NCBI GenBank assembly: GCA_033717875.1
Contig: JADDKJ010000002.1
Location: 62,001-126,000, forward strand
DNA: 64,000 nucleotides
Direction: 5' to 3'
Source of the DNA: SBBG01 sp033717875
Lineage (GTDB): Bacteria; Pseudomonadota; Gammaproteobacteria; Ga0077554; Ga007554
Shown here: positions 42,036 through 50,819 of the stretch, piece by piece
How the letters are laid out: every line of letters starts with the position of its first letter
How positions within the stretch are numbered: the first letter of the stretch is position 1
The notes under the pieces: generated by a model
The model's input: only the letters and a program-made list of their open reading frames with translations
Databases searched by the model: none
What the model was told of the DNA's origin: nothing
Made by a program: the position numbers and the translations under genes

Positions 42036-43496
42036 TTACTTCTTCTTGCCGGCCTTCTTGGCGACAACCTTCTTCTTGGGCGCCACCTTGACCTTGGCGG
42101 CAGGCGCGGCTTTCTTCACCGCTGCCTTCTTGAGCGCGGCCTTGGGCATCGCCTTCTTCATCGCCCCTTTCTTGGGTGCGGCTTTTGCTATTGCTTTTTT
42201 CGCAATCGCCTTCTTCGGAGCAACCTTCTTGGCGGGTGCCTTCTTGGCGATCATCTTCTTGACGGGCGCCTTCTTCGCCGCCGTCTTCTTTGCTACCGCC
42301 TTCTTCGCTACCGCTTTTTTCGCCGGGGCTTTCTTGGCCGGAGCCTTCTTCGCCACCGCCTTCTTCAAGGTAGCAGCCAATGCCTTGGCGGTCTTGGCCA
42401 CTTTCTTCTGCGCGAACTTCGCTGTCTTGGCGACGGCCTTGGCCTCTTTCTTGACTGTGGCGGCGGCCTTGGTGGCGGCCTTGACGACTTTCTTCTCGAC
42501 CTTCACGGCAGCCTTCTTGACGACAACGGCTTCCTTCTTGGCCACGGCGACAGCCTTGGCAGCGGCTTTGACCACTTTCTTCTCGGCCTTCACCACAGCC
42601 TTCTTAGCGACGACAACCTCTTTCCTGGCGGTGGCAACCGCTTTGGTGGCGGCGGCAGCGGCCTTTTTCTCAACATTCTGGACAGCTTTCACAGCGGCTT
42701 TAACCTCTTTTTTGACAGTGGCAACAACTTCCCTGGCGGCAGGAGCCGCTTTCTTCTCCGGGGCTTTTTGGGGCGCCGCCGCGGGAGCAACCGCCGGTTT
42801 CTTCACGGCAGGCTTGGCGGCAACAGCGGGTTTCGGCACCGGCGCGGGCATCGGCTCGCTGATGATTTTTTGGATCGCGGCGAAGATGTCCTTGATTTCC
42901 CCCACGCCCTGCACGGTGCACAGCTTGCCCTGATTACGGTAGTACGCCACCACCGGGGCGGTCTGGGCCTCATAAACCCGCAGACGGTTGCTGATGGTCT
43001 CCTCGTTGTCATCGGCGCGGTGACGCAGATTGCCGCCGCATTTGTCGCAGCGTTCGTCGAGCTTGGAGGGAGAAGTGTAGATGTTATAGGTCTGCCCGCA
43101 GGATTCGCAGGTGCGGCGCCCCGTGAGGCGCTGCAACAGAATCTCGAAATCGACGTCAATCAGCAGCCCGATCTCCAGCGGCTGCCGGACCTTTTCCAGC
43201 ATGGCATCCAATGCCTCGGCCTGCGGAATGTTGCGCGGAAAACCATCGAGGATGAATCCTTTCTTGGCATCGGGCTGTCCCAGCCGTTCCTCGATCATGC
43301 CCAGGACGATCTCATCCGACACCAGTTGTCCGGCATCCATCGCGGCCTTGGCTTGCAACCCCAGCGGCGTTCCCGCCGCCACCGCGGCGCGCAACAGATC
43401 GCCGGTGGAGATTTGCGGAATATGATGTTTTTCGACGAGCAGCTTGGCTTGCGTGCCTTTTCCCGAACCAGGCGCTCCTAAAAGTACAATTCTCAT
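42036..43496 (-). CDS. adk: Adenylate kinase fused to a histone H1-like tail
   Basis: A 486-residue protein; residues 1-213 are a complete adenylate kinase, and about 270 more are a low-complexity tail. The kinase has the P-loop GAPGSGKGT (7-15), the lid with four cysteines C130, C133, C150 and C153 (zinc type), and LDGFPRN (83-89). A Pro/Ala linker (PMPAPVPKPAVA) leads into a tail made almost only of Lys, Ala, Val, Thr and Pro in KKA/KKAP repeats, like AlgP and bacterial H1 homologues that bind DNA. One open frame covers both parts. The tail may bind nucleic acid or polyphosphate, or it may result from fusion with a neighbouring H1-like gene. The kinase should be active. Confidence 0.93.
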   Translation of the reverse strand: MRIVLLGAPGSGKGTQAKLLVEKHHIPQISTGDLLRAAVAAGTPLGLQAKAAMDAGQLVSDEIVLGMIEERLGQPDAKKGFILDGFPRNIPQAEALDAMLEKVRQPLEIGLLIDVDFEILLQRLTGRRTCESCGQTYNIYTSPSKLDERCDKCGGNLRHRADDNEETISNRLRVYEAQTAPVVAYYRNQGKLCTVQGVGEIKDIFAAIQKIISEPMPAPVPKPAVAAKPAVKKPAVAPAAAPQKAPEKKAAPAAREVVATVKKEVKAAVKAVQNVEKKAAAAATKAVATARKEVVVAKKAVVKAEKKVVKAAAKAVAVAKKEAVVVKKAAVKVEKKVVKAATKAAATVKKEAKAVAKTAKFAQKKVAKTAKALAATLKKAVAKKAPAKKAPAKKAVAKKAVAKKTAAKKAPVKKMIAKKAPAKKVAPKKAIAKKAIAKAAPKKGAMKKAMPKAALKKAAVKKAAPAAKVKVAPKKKVVAKKAGKKK

Positions 43497-43752
43497 AGCG
43501 GCGTTTGCACTCCCTTTCTCTGGCTTATTGATTGTTGAATCGGTTCTCTACGTCAACAGCGCTTCAGCTTCTTGTTGCGCACATTTCAGCGTCACGCCTG
43601 CTTTGCCTTGTAAATCGAAAACTCAATTTTAAGAAAGAAGTTTTTTCGGCTTTTTTCCAGTTGCCTAAACTACTCTGAGTGATATGTTTAAGTCAATGAA
43701 CTTTATGCAAGGAAATCACAATTTTCAACTAACGCTGCGCGTACAAGCGACA

Positions 43753-43782
43753 TTGGTTTACCGTCGGCAGTGCCGGTATAAT
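43753..43782 (+). promoter_or_regulatory. ppa promoter in the adk-ppa gap
   Basis: TTGGTT (43753-43758) and TATAAT (43777-43782) are 18 bp apart, giving a leader of about 34 nt. The rest of the 326-bp gap 43497-43822 shows only AT-rich sequence upstream of adk and no gene. Confidence 0.65.
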
Positions 43783-43822
43783 GGCGGCTCCTGAATTTTC
43801 AACCACACGAGAGAAATCCGCC

Positions 43823-44350
43823 ATGAGCCTGCACAACATCAGCCCCGGACGCGACGTTCCCAACGACATCAACGTCATCATCGAAATCCCCGCGCACAGC
43901 GGCCCGGTGAAATACGAAATCGACAAGGACAGCGGCGCGCTGTTCGTCGATCGCTTCATGGGCACCGCCATGTATTACCCCTGCAATTATGGCTACGTCC
44001 CCAACACGCTCTCCGAAGACGGCGATCCGGTGGATGTACTGGTCGTCACTCCGGTGCCGCTGATCAACGGTTCGGTGATCCGCTGCCGCCCGGTCGGCAT
44101 GCTGAAAATGACCGACGAATCCGGCATCGACGCCAAGGTGCTCGCCGTGCCGGTGGACAAGCTTTCGCCGCTCTACTCCAATGCGCAATCGCCGGAAGAC
44201 ATGCCGCAATCCCTGCTGGCGCAGATCGGCCACTTTTTCGAACACTACAAGGACCTCGAAAAGGGCAAGTGGGCCAAGGTGGAAGGCTGGGTGGGCCAAG
44301 CGGAAGCCAAGGCCGAAATCCTGGCGGCGCTGGCGCGTTTCAATAAATAG
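43823..44350 (+). CDS. ppa: Inorganic pyrophosphatase
   Basis: A 175-residue soluble family I enzyme starting MSLHNISPGRDVPNDINVII, with VKYEIDKDSGALFVDRF, YPCNYGYVPNTL and the metal-binding EDGDPVDVLV. It removes pyrophosphate from biosynthesis. GAGAG lies 8-9 bp before the ATG. Length equals the E. coli enzyme. A very strong hairpin follows. Confidence 0.97.
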   Translation: MSLHNISPGRDVPNDINVIIEIPAHSGPVKYEIDKDSGALFVDRFMGTAMYYPCNYGYVPNTLSEDGDPVDVLVVTPVPLINGSVIRCRPVGMLKMTDESGIDAKVLAVPVDKLSPLYSNAQSPEDMPQSLLAQIGHFFEHYKDLEKGKWAKVEGWVGQAEAKAEILAALARFNK

Positions 44351-44373
44351 CTTGCAGTGCGCATAAGCAAAAC

Positions 44374-44408
44374 GCCTCGCACCGGATGTTTCGCATCCGG
44401 TGCGAGGC
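44374..44408. terminator. Strong hairpin after ppa
   Basis: GCCTCGCACCGGATG pairs perfectly with CATCCGGTGCGAGGC over 15 bp around a TTTCG loop. There is no T run after it, so it may stabilise the ppa 3' end or be a repeat-derived palindrome rather than a true terminator. Confidence 0.55.
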
Positions 44409-44445
44409 GGATCGCGCCCTGCGGGCTCTGCTCACCACTGCCTCC

Positions 44446-45333
44446 ATGAACCACCACACCCATCATCACCATATCCACAACAATCTGACGTGGGCGCTGG
44501 TGTTCACCCTTGCCTTTGCCGCCGTCGAAGCAATGGCGGGATGGCAGGCGGGATCGCTGGCGCTGCTGGGCGATGCGGGGCACATGGTGACGGATGCCGC
44601 CGCGCTGGGGCTGGCCGCCTTCGCCGCCTGGATCGCCAAACGCCCGCCCTCGGTGCGCCACTCGTATGGCCTGGGCCGAGCCGAGATCATCGCCGCATTG
44701 GTCAATTCCCTCTTCATGCTGGGCATCGTGGCCGGCATCGTGATCGCCGCCATCCAGCGCCTGCAAGCGCCGCAACCGGTCGCCGGCGGGGTGGTGATGG
44801 GCGTGGCGGCGCTGGGCCTGGCGGTGAATGTCATCGTCGCGTGGATGCTGAGCCACGGCGAGGAAACGCTCAACACCCGTGCCGCCCTGCTGCACGTCCT
44901 GGGTGACCTGCTCGGCTCCGTGGCCGCCTTGATTGCCGGCGCGGTGATTTATTTCACCGGCTGGACCGCCATCGACCCGATCCTGTCGCTGGTCATCTGC
45001 GCACTGATCCTGTTTTCCGGTTTCCGCCTGATGCGCGAAGCCCTGCATGTCCTGATGGAAGGCGTGCCCTCCTTTCTCGACCTGCCGGAAATAGGCCGCG
45101 CCATGGCGGGGGTGCAAGGCGTCGCCTCGGTGCACGACCTTCATATCTGGGCGCTGTCATCGGGCACGGTGATGCTCTCGGCCCATGTGACTGTCCCGGA
45201 TATGTCCCGATGGCAGACCATCCTCGCGGCGCAGCAAGAACTGCTCCACGAGCGCTACGGCATCGAACACATCACCCTGCAACCGGAACTCGCGGCGCAA
45301 GAAAAGGTGGTCCGGCTGATGCCAGACCGGTGA
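44446..45333 (+). CDS. CDF-family metal cation exporter (ZitB/CzcD-like)
   Basis: A 295-residue protein with a histidine-rich start (MNHHTHHHHIH) and six predicted membrane helices. The transport site is seen as LLGDAGHMVTDAAAL (H-x-x-x-D in helix 2) and LLHVLGDLLGSVAAL (helix 5). The cytoplasmic domain has ASVHDLHIWALSSG and HITLQPE. It exports zinc or similar divalent metals by proton antiport. I start at 44446 because an upstream in-frame ATG would lie in the hairpin after ppa. Confidence 0.92.
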   Translation: MNHHTHHHHIHNNLTWALVFTLAFAAVEAMAGWQAGSLALLGDAGHMVTDAAALGLAAFAAWIAKRPPSVRHSYGLGRAEIIAALVNSLFMLGIVAGIVIAAIQRLQAPQPVAGGVVMGVAALGLAVNVIVAWMLSHGEETLNTRAALLHVLGDLLGSVAALIAGAVIYFTGWTAIDPILSLVICALILFSGFRLMREALHVLMEGVPSFLDLPEIGRAMAGVQGVASVHDLHIWALSSGTVMLSAHVTVPDMSRWQTILAAQQELLHERYGIEHITLQPELAAQEKVVRLMPDR

Positions 45334-45395
45334 TCTGTACGACCAGCCCATTTCCATGTTAATTTTGCATGTTTGGTTTCACTTTGCGTCCTGAT

Positions 45396-46226
45396 ATGCT
45401 GATCGACTTCACCAAAATGCACGGCCTGGGCAACGACTTCGTTGTCATCGACGCCATTTCCCAGCCCGTCTCGCTGACGGCGGATCAGATCCGCCGCATT
45501 GCGGACCGGCATTTTGGCGTCGGCTGCGACCAGGTGCTGCTGGTGGAAGCCGCGCGCGATGCGAACGCGGATTTCCGCTATCGCATCTACAACGCCGACG
45601 GCGGCGAAGTGGAACAGTGCGGCAATGGCGCGCGCTGTTTCGCCCGCTTCGTGCTCGACCGCCATCTGACGGACAAGCACGAGATCGCCGTGAAAACGGC
45701 CGGTGGCATCATCCACCCGCGCATCGAGGCCGACGGCCAGGTCACCGTCGACATGGGCGTGCCGCGCTTTGCCCCGGCGCAGATTCCCTTCGTGGCGGAT
45801 GCCGAGACTGACGCCTACACACTGGAGGTGGCGGGACAACAGTTGACCATCGGCGCGGTGTCGATGGGCAATCCCCACGCCGTGCTGCTGGCCGATGACG
45901 TGACGACCGCGCCGGTAGCCGCATTGGGACCGCTGATCGAGAAGCACGCGCGGTTCCCGAACCGCGTCAACGTGGGGTTCATGCAGATTCTGGATCGCGG
46001 CCATATCCGGTTGCGCGTCTACGAGCGGGGCGCCGGGGAAACCCTGGCCTGCGGCACGGGCGCCTGCGCCGCCGTGGCGGTGGGCCGCAAGCGTGGCCTG
46101 CTCGACGAAGTGGTTCGTGTGGATTTGCCGGGCGGGATGCTGCTGATCCGCTGGCCAGGGGGAACCGCGCCGGTGTCGATGACCGGCCCGGTCGCTTATG
46201 TATTCGAGGGAAACATGGAACTATGA
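45396..46226 (+). CDS. dapF: Diaminopimelate epimerase
   Basis: A 276-residue enzyme that interconverts LL- and meso-diaminopimelate for lysine and peptidoglycan. Both active-site cysteines are visible: VEQCGNGARCFARF and LACGTGACAAV. The start at 45396 gives MLIDFTKMHGLGNDFVVID, the standard DapF N-terminus. It overlaps the DUF484 gene by 4 bp, giving the dapF-DUF484-xerC order known in gammaproteobacteria. Confidence 0.96.
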   Translation: MLIDFTKMHGLGNDFVVIDAISQPVSLTADQIRRIADRHFGVGCDQVLLVEAARDANADFRYRIYNADGGEVEQCGNGARCFARFVLDRHLTDKHEIAVKTAGGIIHPRIEADGQVTVDMGVPRFAPAQIPFVADAETDAYTLEVAGQQLTIGAVSMGNPHAVLLADDVTTAPVAALGPLIEKHARFPNRVNVGFMQILDRGHIRLRVYERGAGETLACGTGACAAVAVGRKRGLLDEVVRVDLPGGMLLIRWPGGTAPVSMTGPVAYVFEGNMEL

Positions 46227-46966
46227 GCACGCAACACAAACACGAGCAGGCGGATGTACCCGCCGCAACAGACGCCAGCGTCGCCCACTATCTGCGCGCC
46301 CACCCCGACTTTTTCTCCGCCCACCCCGAGGTGTTGACCGACATGGTGGTGCCTCATCCCAGCGGAGCGGCAATCTCCCTCATCGAGCGCCAGGTTGCCG
46401 CTTTGCGCGAGCAGAACCGCAAACTCAAGCGTCAGTTGCAAGAGCTGGTGCAGATCGCCCGCGACAACGACCGCCTCGGCGAGCGTATGCAGCGCCTGAC
46501 CTTGGCCTTGATGGAGTGCACCAGCCTCGAAGAGGTATTCATCGCTCTGCACGATGGCCTGCGCAACGATTTCCACGCCGACGCCGTCGTGCTGCGCTTG
46601 ATGGTCAAACCCGGACAACCGATCGGCCCAGGACAGATCGAAGCCCTGCCCGATGCCTTGTTCACCGATCCGGACGATCCCGCATGGGGTGCGTTCAGGG
46701 GTGTGTTGAAAGGCGCGAAACCCTTGTGCGGCGTGCTGAATGCCGTGCAACTCCATCATCTGTTTGGCGACGAGGCCGCCACGATAAGCTCGGCAGTGCT
46801 GATCCCACTGACGACGCCCGCCACTTCGGCCAGCCTGATGCCGTCGATCGGCCTGCTCGCGATAGGCAGCCATGATGCCGAACGCTTCCACGCCGGCATG
46901 GGAACACACTTCCTGGACCAGATGAGCGAACTGATCAGTTGCGCCATCCGGCCCTACCTGGCATAG
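46223..46966 (+). CDS. DUF484 (GAF-like) protein
   Basis: A 247-residue protein with VAHYLRAHPDFFSAHPEVL near residue 20, then ISLIERQVAALREQNRKLKR (coiled coil), and a GAF-like C-terminal domain (FIALHDGLRNDFHADAVVLR, SIGLLAIGSHDAERFHAGMG). This is the conserved DUF484 protein always found between dapF and xerC. Function is unknown; the context suggests a link to XerC recombination or cell division. Confidence 0.9.
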   Translation: MSTQHKHEQADVPAATDASVAHYLRAHPDFFSAHPEVLTDMVVPHPSGAAISLIERQVAALREQNRKLKRQLQELVQIARDNDRLGERMQRLTLALMECTSLEEVFIALHDGLRNDFHADAVVLRLMVKPGQPIGPGQIEALPDALFTDPDDPAWGAFRGVLKGAKPLCGVLNAVQLHHLFGDEAATISSAVLIPLTTPATSASLMPSIGLLAIGSHDAERFHAGMGTHFLDQMSELISCAIRPYLA

Positions 46967-46975
46967 CGACCGGCC

Positions 46976-47899
46976 TTGGTGGCTCACGCCAACACCGGAT
47001 GGATCGAAAAATTTCTCGCCCACCTGCGCGATGAACGCCGCTTATCGCCACTGACGGTGAAAAGTTACCGGCGCGACCTCGGCAAGGTCAGCGCCTGGTG
47101 CAGCCAGCAAGGAATCGAAGACTGGCCGTCCCTCACCAGCCACCACATCCGCGCCCTCACCGCCGCCCTGCACCGGGCCGGCCTGGAAGGGCGCAGCCTG
47201 CAACGCCTGTTATCGGCGCTGCGCTCGTTCTGCAACTATCTGATCGGCGAAAATGTCCTCGCACACAACCCCGCTGCCGCGGTGCGCGCACCGAAGTCGC
47301 CGCGCAAACTGCCAAAGACACTGGACGCCGACCAGATGAAACACCTGCTGGAAGCAGGCGAGCCGGGGCAAAATGAAGCCGTGCTGATGCTGCGTGATCG
47401 TGCCATCATGGAATTGATGTACTCCTCGGGCCTGCGCCTCGGCGAGCTGATCGGCCTTGATTACGGCGATATTGATCTTGATGAAGGCTTGGTGACCGTC
47501 ACCGGCAAGGGCAACAAGACCCGCCGCGTGCCGGTCGGCCAGTACGCGCGCGCGGCGGTGCGGCGGTGGCTGCAAGCGCGCGCGATGCTGGCGTCGATGG
47601 ATGAAACCGCGTTATTCGTCGGACACCGCGGCACCCGCCTCACGCCGCGCGCCGTGCAATCGAGGATGCGCGAATGGGCGATCAGGCATGGCGGCGAGAC
47701 GCATCTCCACCCCCACATGCTGCGCCACTCCTTCGCCAGCCACCTGCTGGAATCCAGCGGTGATCTGCGCGCGGTGCAGGAACTGCTCGGCCACGCCAAT
47801 CTTTCCACCACCCAGGTCTATACCCACCTCGATTTTCAGCACCTCGCCAGCGTGTACGACCGGGCCCATCCCCGGGCGAAAAAGCGGGACACTACGTAG
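46976..47899 (+). CDS. xerC: Tyrosine recombinase XerC
   Basis: A 307-residue recombinase that resolves chromosome dimers at dif with XerD. The N-terminal SAM-like domain is at residues 8-90. Catalytic residues lie in SSGLRLGELIGL (Arg), the beta-turn GKGNKTRRVPV (Lys), HPHMLRHSFASHLL (H-x-x-R), LLGHANLSTTQVYTHL (His and the Tyr nucleophile). The start is a TTG at 46976 or GTG at 46979. Its stop codon TAG belongs to the family-A palindrome that follows. Confidence 0.95.
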   Translation: MVAHANTGWIEKFLAHLRDERRLSPLTVKSYRRDLGKVSAWCSQQGIEDWPSLTSHHIRALTAALHRAGLEGRSLQRLLSALRSFCNYLIGENVLAHNPAAAVRAPKSPRKLPKTLDADQMKHLLEAGEPGQNEAVLMLRDRAIMELMYSSGLRLGELIGLDYGDIDLDEGLVTVTGKGNKTRRVPVGQYARAAVRRWLQARAMLASMDETALFVGHRGTRLTPRAVQSRMREWAIRHGGETHLHPHMLRHSFASHLLESSGDLRAVQELLGHANLSTTQVYTHLDFQHLASVYDRAHPRAKKRDTT

Positions 47900-47920
47900 G
47901 GTGCGCCGTGCGCACCCGAC
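47895..47920. repeat. Short palindromic element, family A
   Basis: GTAGGGTGCGCCGTGCGCAC, followed by CCGAC. Its TAG (47897-47899) is the xerC stop codon. Confidence 0.7.
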
Positions 47921-47936
47921 AGGCCCGTTCCCCGGA

Positions 47937-48347
47937 TCACTGCTCATACCCCCCGGCAATGTGATTGACGGTGATCTGGAGCATTTCGCGCCATTCCTTT
48001 TCGAGCTCGGGGTTGAATTGCGGATCCACTTCGGAGACCGCCTTGATGAAACTATCCAGCCAACAGGAATACAGCCCCGGATCGATATTGATCTTCTTCT
48101 TGCTGTGACTCTCACGGATCCTCGAAATCCCCCCCGATCCAACAGGATTGCCCTCGGCAAACATGATCGCCAGATTGATACCGTTTTTGAGCAGCGCCTT
48201 TTGCGCCTGCATGTCGGTCTTGACAAAGCGAGGCCGGATCGCCGGGTGACTGTCTAGAAATATCTCGTAAAACCGCTCGAACAAATCCTTGCCGGAATTG
48301 ATGCAACGCCCCAAGCTGAGCTTGGTCTTGGTAAAGTCTTTCGCCAT
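47937..48347 (-). CDS. Single-domain globin-like protein
   Basis: A 136-residue protein starting MAKDFTKTKLSLGRCINSGK, with LFERFYEIFLDSHPAIRPRF, then ALLKNGINLAIMFAEGNP and RIRESHSKKKINIDPGLYSC, where the His could be the proximal heme ligand, and EKEWREMLQITVNHI. The pattern fits small bacterial globins/hemerythrin-size haemoglobin-like proteins, probably binding O2 or NO. It ends close to the convergent xerC. Heme binding is inferred from family likeness. Confidence 0.68.
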   Translation of the reverse strand: MAKDFTKTKLSLGRCINSGKDLFERFYEIFLDSHPAIRPRFVKTDMQAQKALLKNGINLAIMFAEGNPVGSGGISRIRESHSKKKINIDPGLYSCWLDSFIKAVSEVDPQFNPELEKEWREMLQITVNHIAGGYEQ

Positions 48348-48698
48348 TTTTCGTCCTCTTTTGCGCCATGCAATGCAATAGATACCCGCGCCAACGCCGC
48401 AGGGTGTGCCGCGCGCACCTGCCTAATTTAGCGGCGCGATCAAGAAAAACCTGTGGAATTCTTGAGCCTTTTCTTGAAACTCCGCACCCATAATTTTTAA
48501 ATCATTTAAAAACAAAGACATAAAAAATACACCACCGCTCCGCGAAAACAACATAAAAACCCGCTAAAGCTTCACCGCCCACCCGCCGATAACCTAGACG
48601 AAGGTATGAGTCCTTCAGGATTTGTACAAATCTTTCATGAAGCGAGACGGCAGGAGCTATCTCCAGACGCTCAATTACTAAATGAGGAGATAATGCAT
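48348..48698. other. Gene-free stretch between globin and secreted protein genes
   Basis: These 351 bp hold a family-A palindrome variant at about 48399-48422 (CAGGGTGTGCCGCGCGCACC), then an AT-rich region around 48470-48540 that could house promoters for the divergent globin and secreted-protein genes. A TTGAAA near 48472 followed by AT-rich sequence is a weak candidate. I see no additional gene. Confidence 0.5.
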
Positions 48699-49691
48699 AT
48701 GCGCAAGGCAATCAAAATCATCAGCTCTGCCGGTTCCGCCGCGCTCCTTCTTGCGGGAACGGCGATGGCCGCCCCGCCGACGGGAGTAAGCTTCGACAAT
48801 TGGGAAATCAGTGGCGGTAATGTCGATCTCATCGGCGCTGGCACTGGCAGCCCCTGCCCCGCCGGCTACACCTGCCAGGAACTCGCCAAGGGCACGGGCT
48901 TCCTGCAACAACAGATCACGGAAACCGCATCAGGCAAGAAATACTTCTGGACGGTGATCTCCGAAGGCGCCGACGGCGCCGCGAACCTGGCGGGCAGACC
49001 ATTCGCCAGCGAGGATTTCGTTCAACTGGGAACGGGTGGCAGCAGCACACCTGGCCTGTACGCCAATCAGAGGATATCGGACGGCGCCGTTTCCCCCATC
49101 GGCACCGCCCAAGCCGCCGTGACCAATGGATTTTCGACCTCCACCCAGATCTCCACCGGATGGGCCGTCAATAACGTCGCCAACAGCACCGAAACGGTCA
49201 TCAATCTTAATGTGTCCGATGCCGGCGTGGCCGCCGCCAACGACGAGTTCCTGTCGGCCTTCAATGTCAGCAGCGCCACCCCCGCCGGCGGCGGCGCCAA
49301 TGTGGTCAGCGCCCTGACCATCGACCAGGTGGCCTGGATCGGCGACACCACCGCCGCCGCGGCGCCCAGTGACAGACAGTACTTCTACACCAAGCTGGTC
49401 GCCTCCACCGCCGCTTCGCCCGTGGGCGGATTCACCTTTACACCGGGCGGCGCGAGCGCCGTAACGGTGCAAGGAACACCGATCGATTGGGCTTTGGGCG
49501 ACAAGATCCAGGTCGTCTGGGTAGGCCAGACCATCGGCGGCCTGGGCAGCTTCGGCGCCGAGAACCTGACCCAGGTAACCGGAACGACTTTGGGAACGGT
49601 CAGCTCGTCCTCGACCACCGCCACAGGCCCCTGGGATTGGGCCGCCGGCGGAACATTGGCCACGCAATTTGGAACCGCGCCGACGTTCTGA
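48699..49691 (+). CDS. Secreted protein of unknown function
   Basis: A 330-residue exported protein. The signal peptide MRKAIKIISSAGSAALLLAG ends TAMA, with probable cleavage before APPTG. The mature part is rich in Ser, Thr, Ala and Gly and predicted to be beta-rich. It has a single C-x5-C pair (SPCPAGYTCQE) near its start. No cell wall anchor, autotransporter or CTERM signal is visible. GAGGAG is 9 bp before the ATG at 48699; an ATG six bases earlier is possible. It stands alone with its own terminator. I do not recognise the family. Confidence 0.75.
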   Translation: MRKAIKIISSAGSAALLLAGTAMAAPPTGVSFDNWEISGGNVDLIGAGTGSPCPAGYTCQELAKGTGFLQQQITETASGKKYFWTVISEGADGAANLAGRPFASEDFVQLGTGGSSTPGLYANQRISDGAVSPIGTAQAAVTNGFSTSTQISTGWAVNNVANSTETVINLNVSDAGVAAANDEFLSAFNVSSATPAGGGANVVSALTIDQVAWIGDTTAAAAPSDRQYFYTKLVASTAASPVGGFTFTPGGASAVTVQGTPIDWALGDKIQVVWVGQTIGGLGSFGAENLTQVTGTTLGTVSSSSTTATGPWDWAAGGTLATQFGTAPTF

Positions 49692-49715
49692 TCGCTTTCC
49701 CCCTGCAAGGACCGG

Positions 49716-49752
49716 AAAAGAGAAGGGCATCCCCCCCTTCTCTTTTCTTTTT
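49716..49752 (+). terminator. Rho-independent terminator after the secreted protein gene
   Basis: AAAAGAGAAGGG pairs with CCCTTCTCTTTT, a perfect 12-bp stem, followed by CTTTTT. Confidence 0.88.
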
Positions 49753-49866
49753 GGCAGAGGCAGCACGACCTTTACTTTCGTTATATGCCACACCATTTCG
49801 TGCGTGCGGCGCACACTACGCTCGCTCAACACAAGCGACTTACGAGCAAGGCGCCGTATTCATGGC

Positions 49867-50787
49867 TTACCCGCCATAAAACGTTTTCTCTCCAGCCGGT
49901 CGCGTCTTGAAACGACGATGCACCCATAGATACTGTTCGGGAATACGGCGAATCTGTTCTTCGAAGAGGGCGTTGATGCGGGCGGCGTCGTGGCCGGCAT
50001 CTTCGCTGGGGAAATTTTCCAGGGCGGGGGCAAGGGCGATGCGGTAACCCGCATCGCCCGGCAGCCGCTCGGGAAATACCGGGATGACCGGCGCGCCGCT
50101 CAGCCGCGACAGCTCGGCGGTCGCGGTCATGGTGGCAGCGGGGATGCCGAAAAAGGGGACAAACGTGCTGTGCTTGCCTGCATAATTCTGATCGGGCGAG
50201 TACCACACCGGCTTGTTGTCCTTGAGCACACGCAGCATGGCGCGGATGTTGCCATGGGGTATCACGGGCGCGTGCCGCTGCCGGGCGCGGCGCATGACTT
50301 CGTCGAAAAGCGGATTCTTGTGCGGGCGGTAGGTCGCGCGCAGCGGTATGTGCATGGATAGCAACGTCGTGCCGATCTCCACGGTGGTGAAGTGGGCCAT
50401 CAGCAGGATCGCGCCCCGGCCTTTCTTCAGCGCCTCGTCCAGGTGTTCGAGTCCTTCCATTCTTGCCAAGCCGCGCAGCCGGGCAGGAGGGGTCCACCAG
50501 CACAGCATGGTCTCCATGAGACTCATGCCCAGCGACTGGAAATGTCTTTTCAGCAAATAGCGGCGCTGCGGCTCGGTCAGATCTGGAAAGCACAACGCGA
50601 GATTGACCGTGGCGACGCGCCGCCGGTGCCCCGGCAGGATTCCGAGAACATGCCCCAGCACGCGGCCGATACGCATCAGCCAGGCATAGGGCAAGCGGGC
50701 GATGCACCACGAGGCGCCTATTCCGGCCCAGGTTGGCCAATAGCGGGGGGAGATGAAACGGCTGAGGAGCGCTGAAGTATCGGTCAC
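49867..50787 (-). CDS. LpxL/HtrB-type lipid A acyltransferase
   Basis: A 306-residue inner-membrane acyltransferase that adds a secondary acyl chain to lipid A. The catalytic H-x4-E is in LLMAHFTTVEIG, and the substrate region reads PDQNYAGKHSTFVPFFG. The N-terminus has SPRYWPTWAG, typical of LpxL/LpxM. I prefer the GTG at 50787; an in-frame GTG at 50826 would overlap the crp stop. LpxL versus LpxM/P cannot be settled here. Confidence 0.9.
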   Translation of the reverse strand: MTDTSALLSRFISPRYWPTWAGIGASWCIARLPYAWLMRIGRVLGHVLGILPGHRRRVATVNLALCFPDLTEPQRRYLLKRHFQSLGMSLMETMLCWWTPPARLRGLARMEGLEHLDEALKKGRGAILLMAHFTTVEIGTTLLSMHIPLRATYRPHKNPLFDEVMRRARQRHAPVIPHGNIRAMLRVLKDNKPVWYSPDQNYAGKHSTFVPFFGIPAATMTATAELSRLSGAPVIPVFPERLPGDAGYRIALAPALENFPSEDAGHDAARINALFEEQIRRIPEQYLWVHRRFKTRPAGEKTFYGG

Positions 50788-50819
50788 AATGGTTGAAGCT
50801 TGTCTATAGCCGGCACATT

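Noticed and set aside
42046..42933. A 295-codon hydrophobic frame antisense to the adk tail that looks like a membrane protein.
   Set aside because: It is the complement of Lys/Ala codons, which reads as Phe/Leu/Ala. The composition explains it fully.
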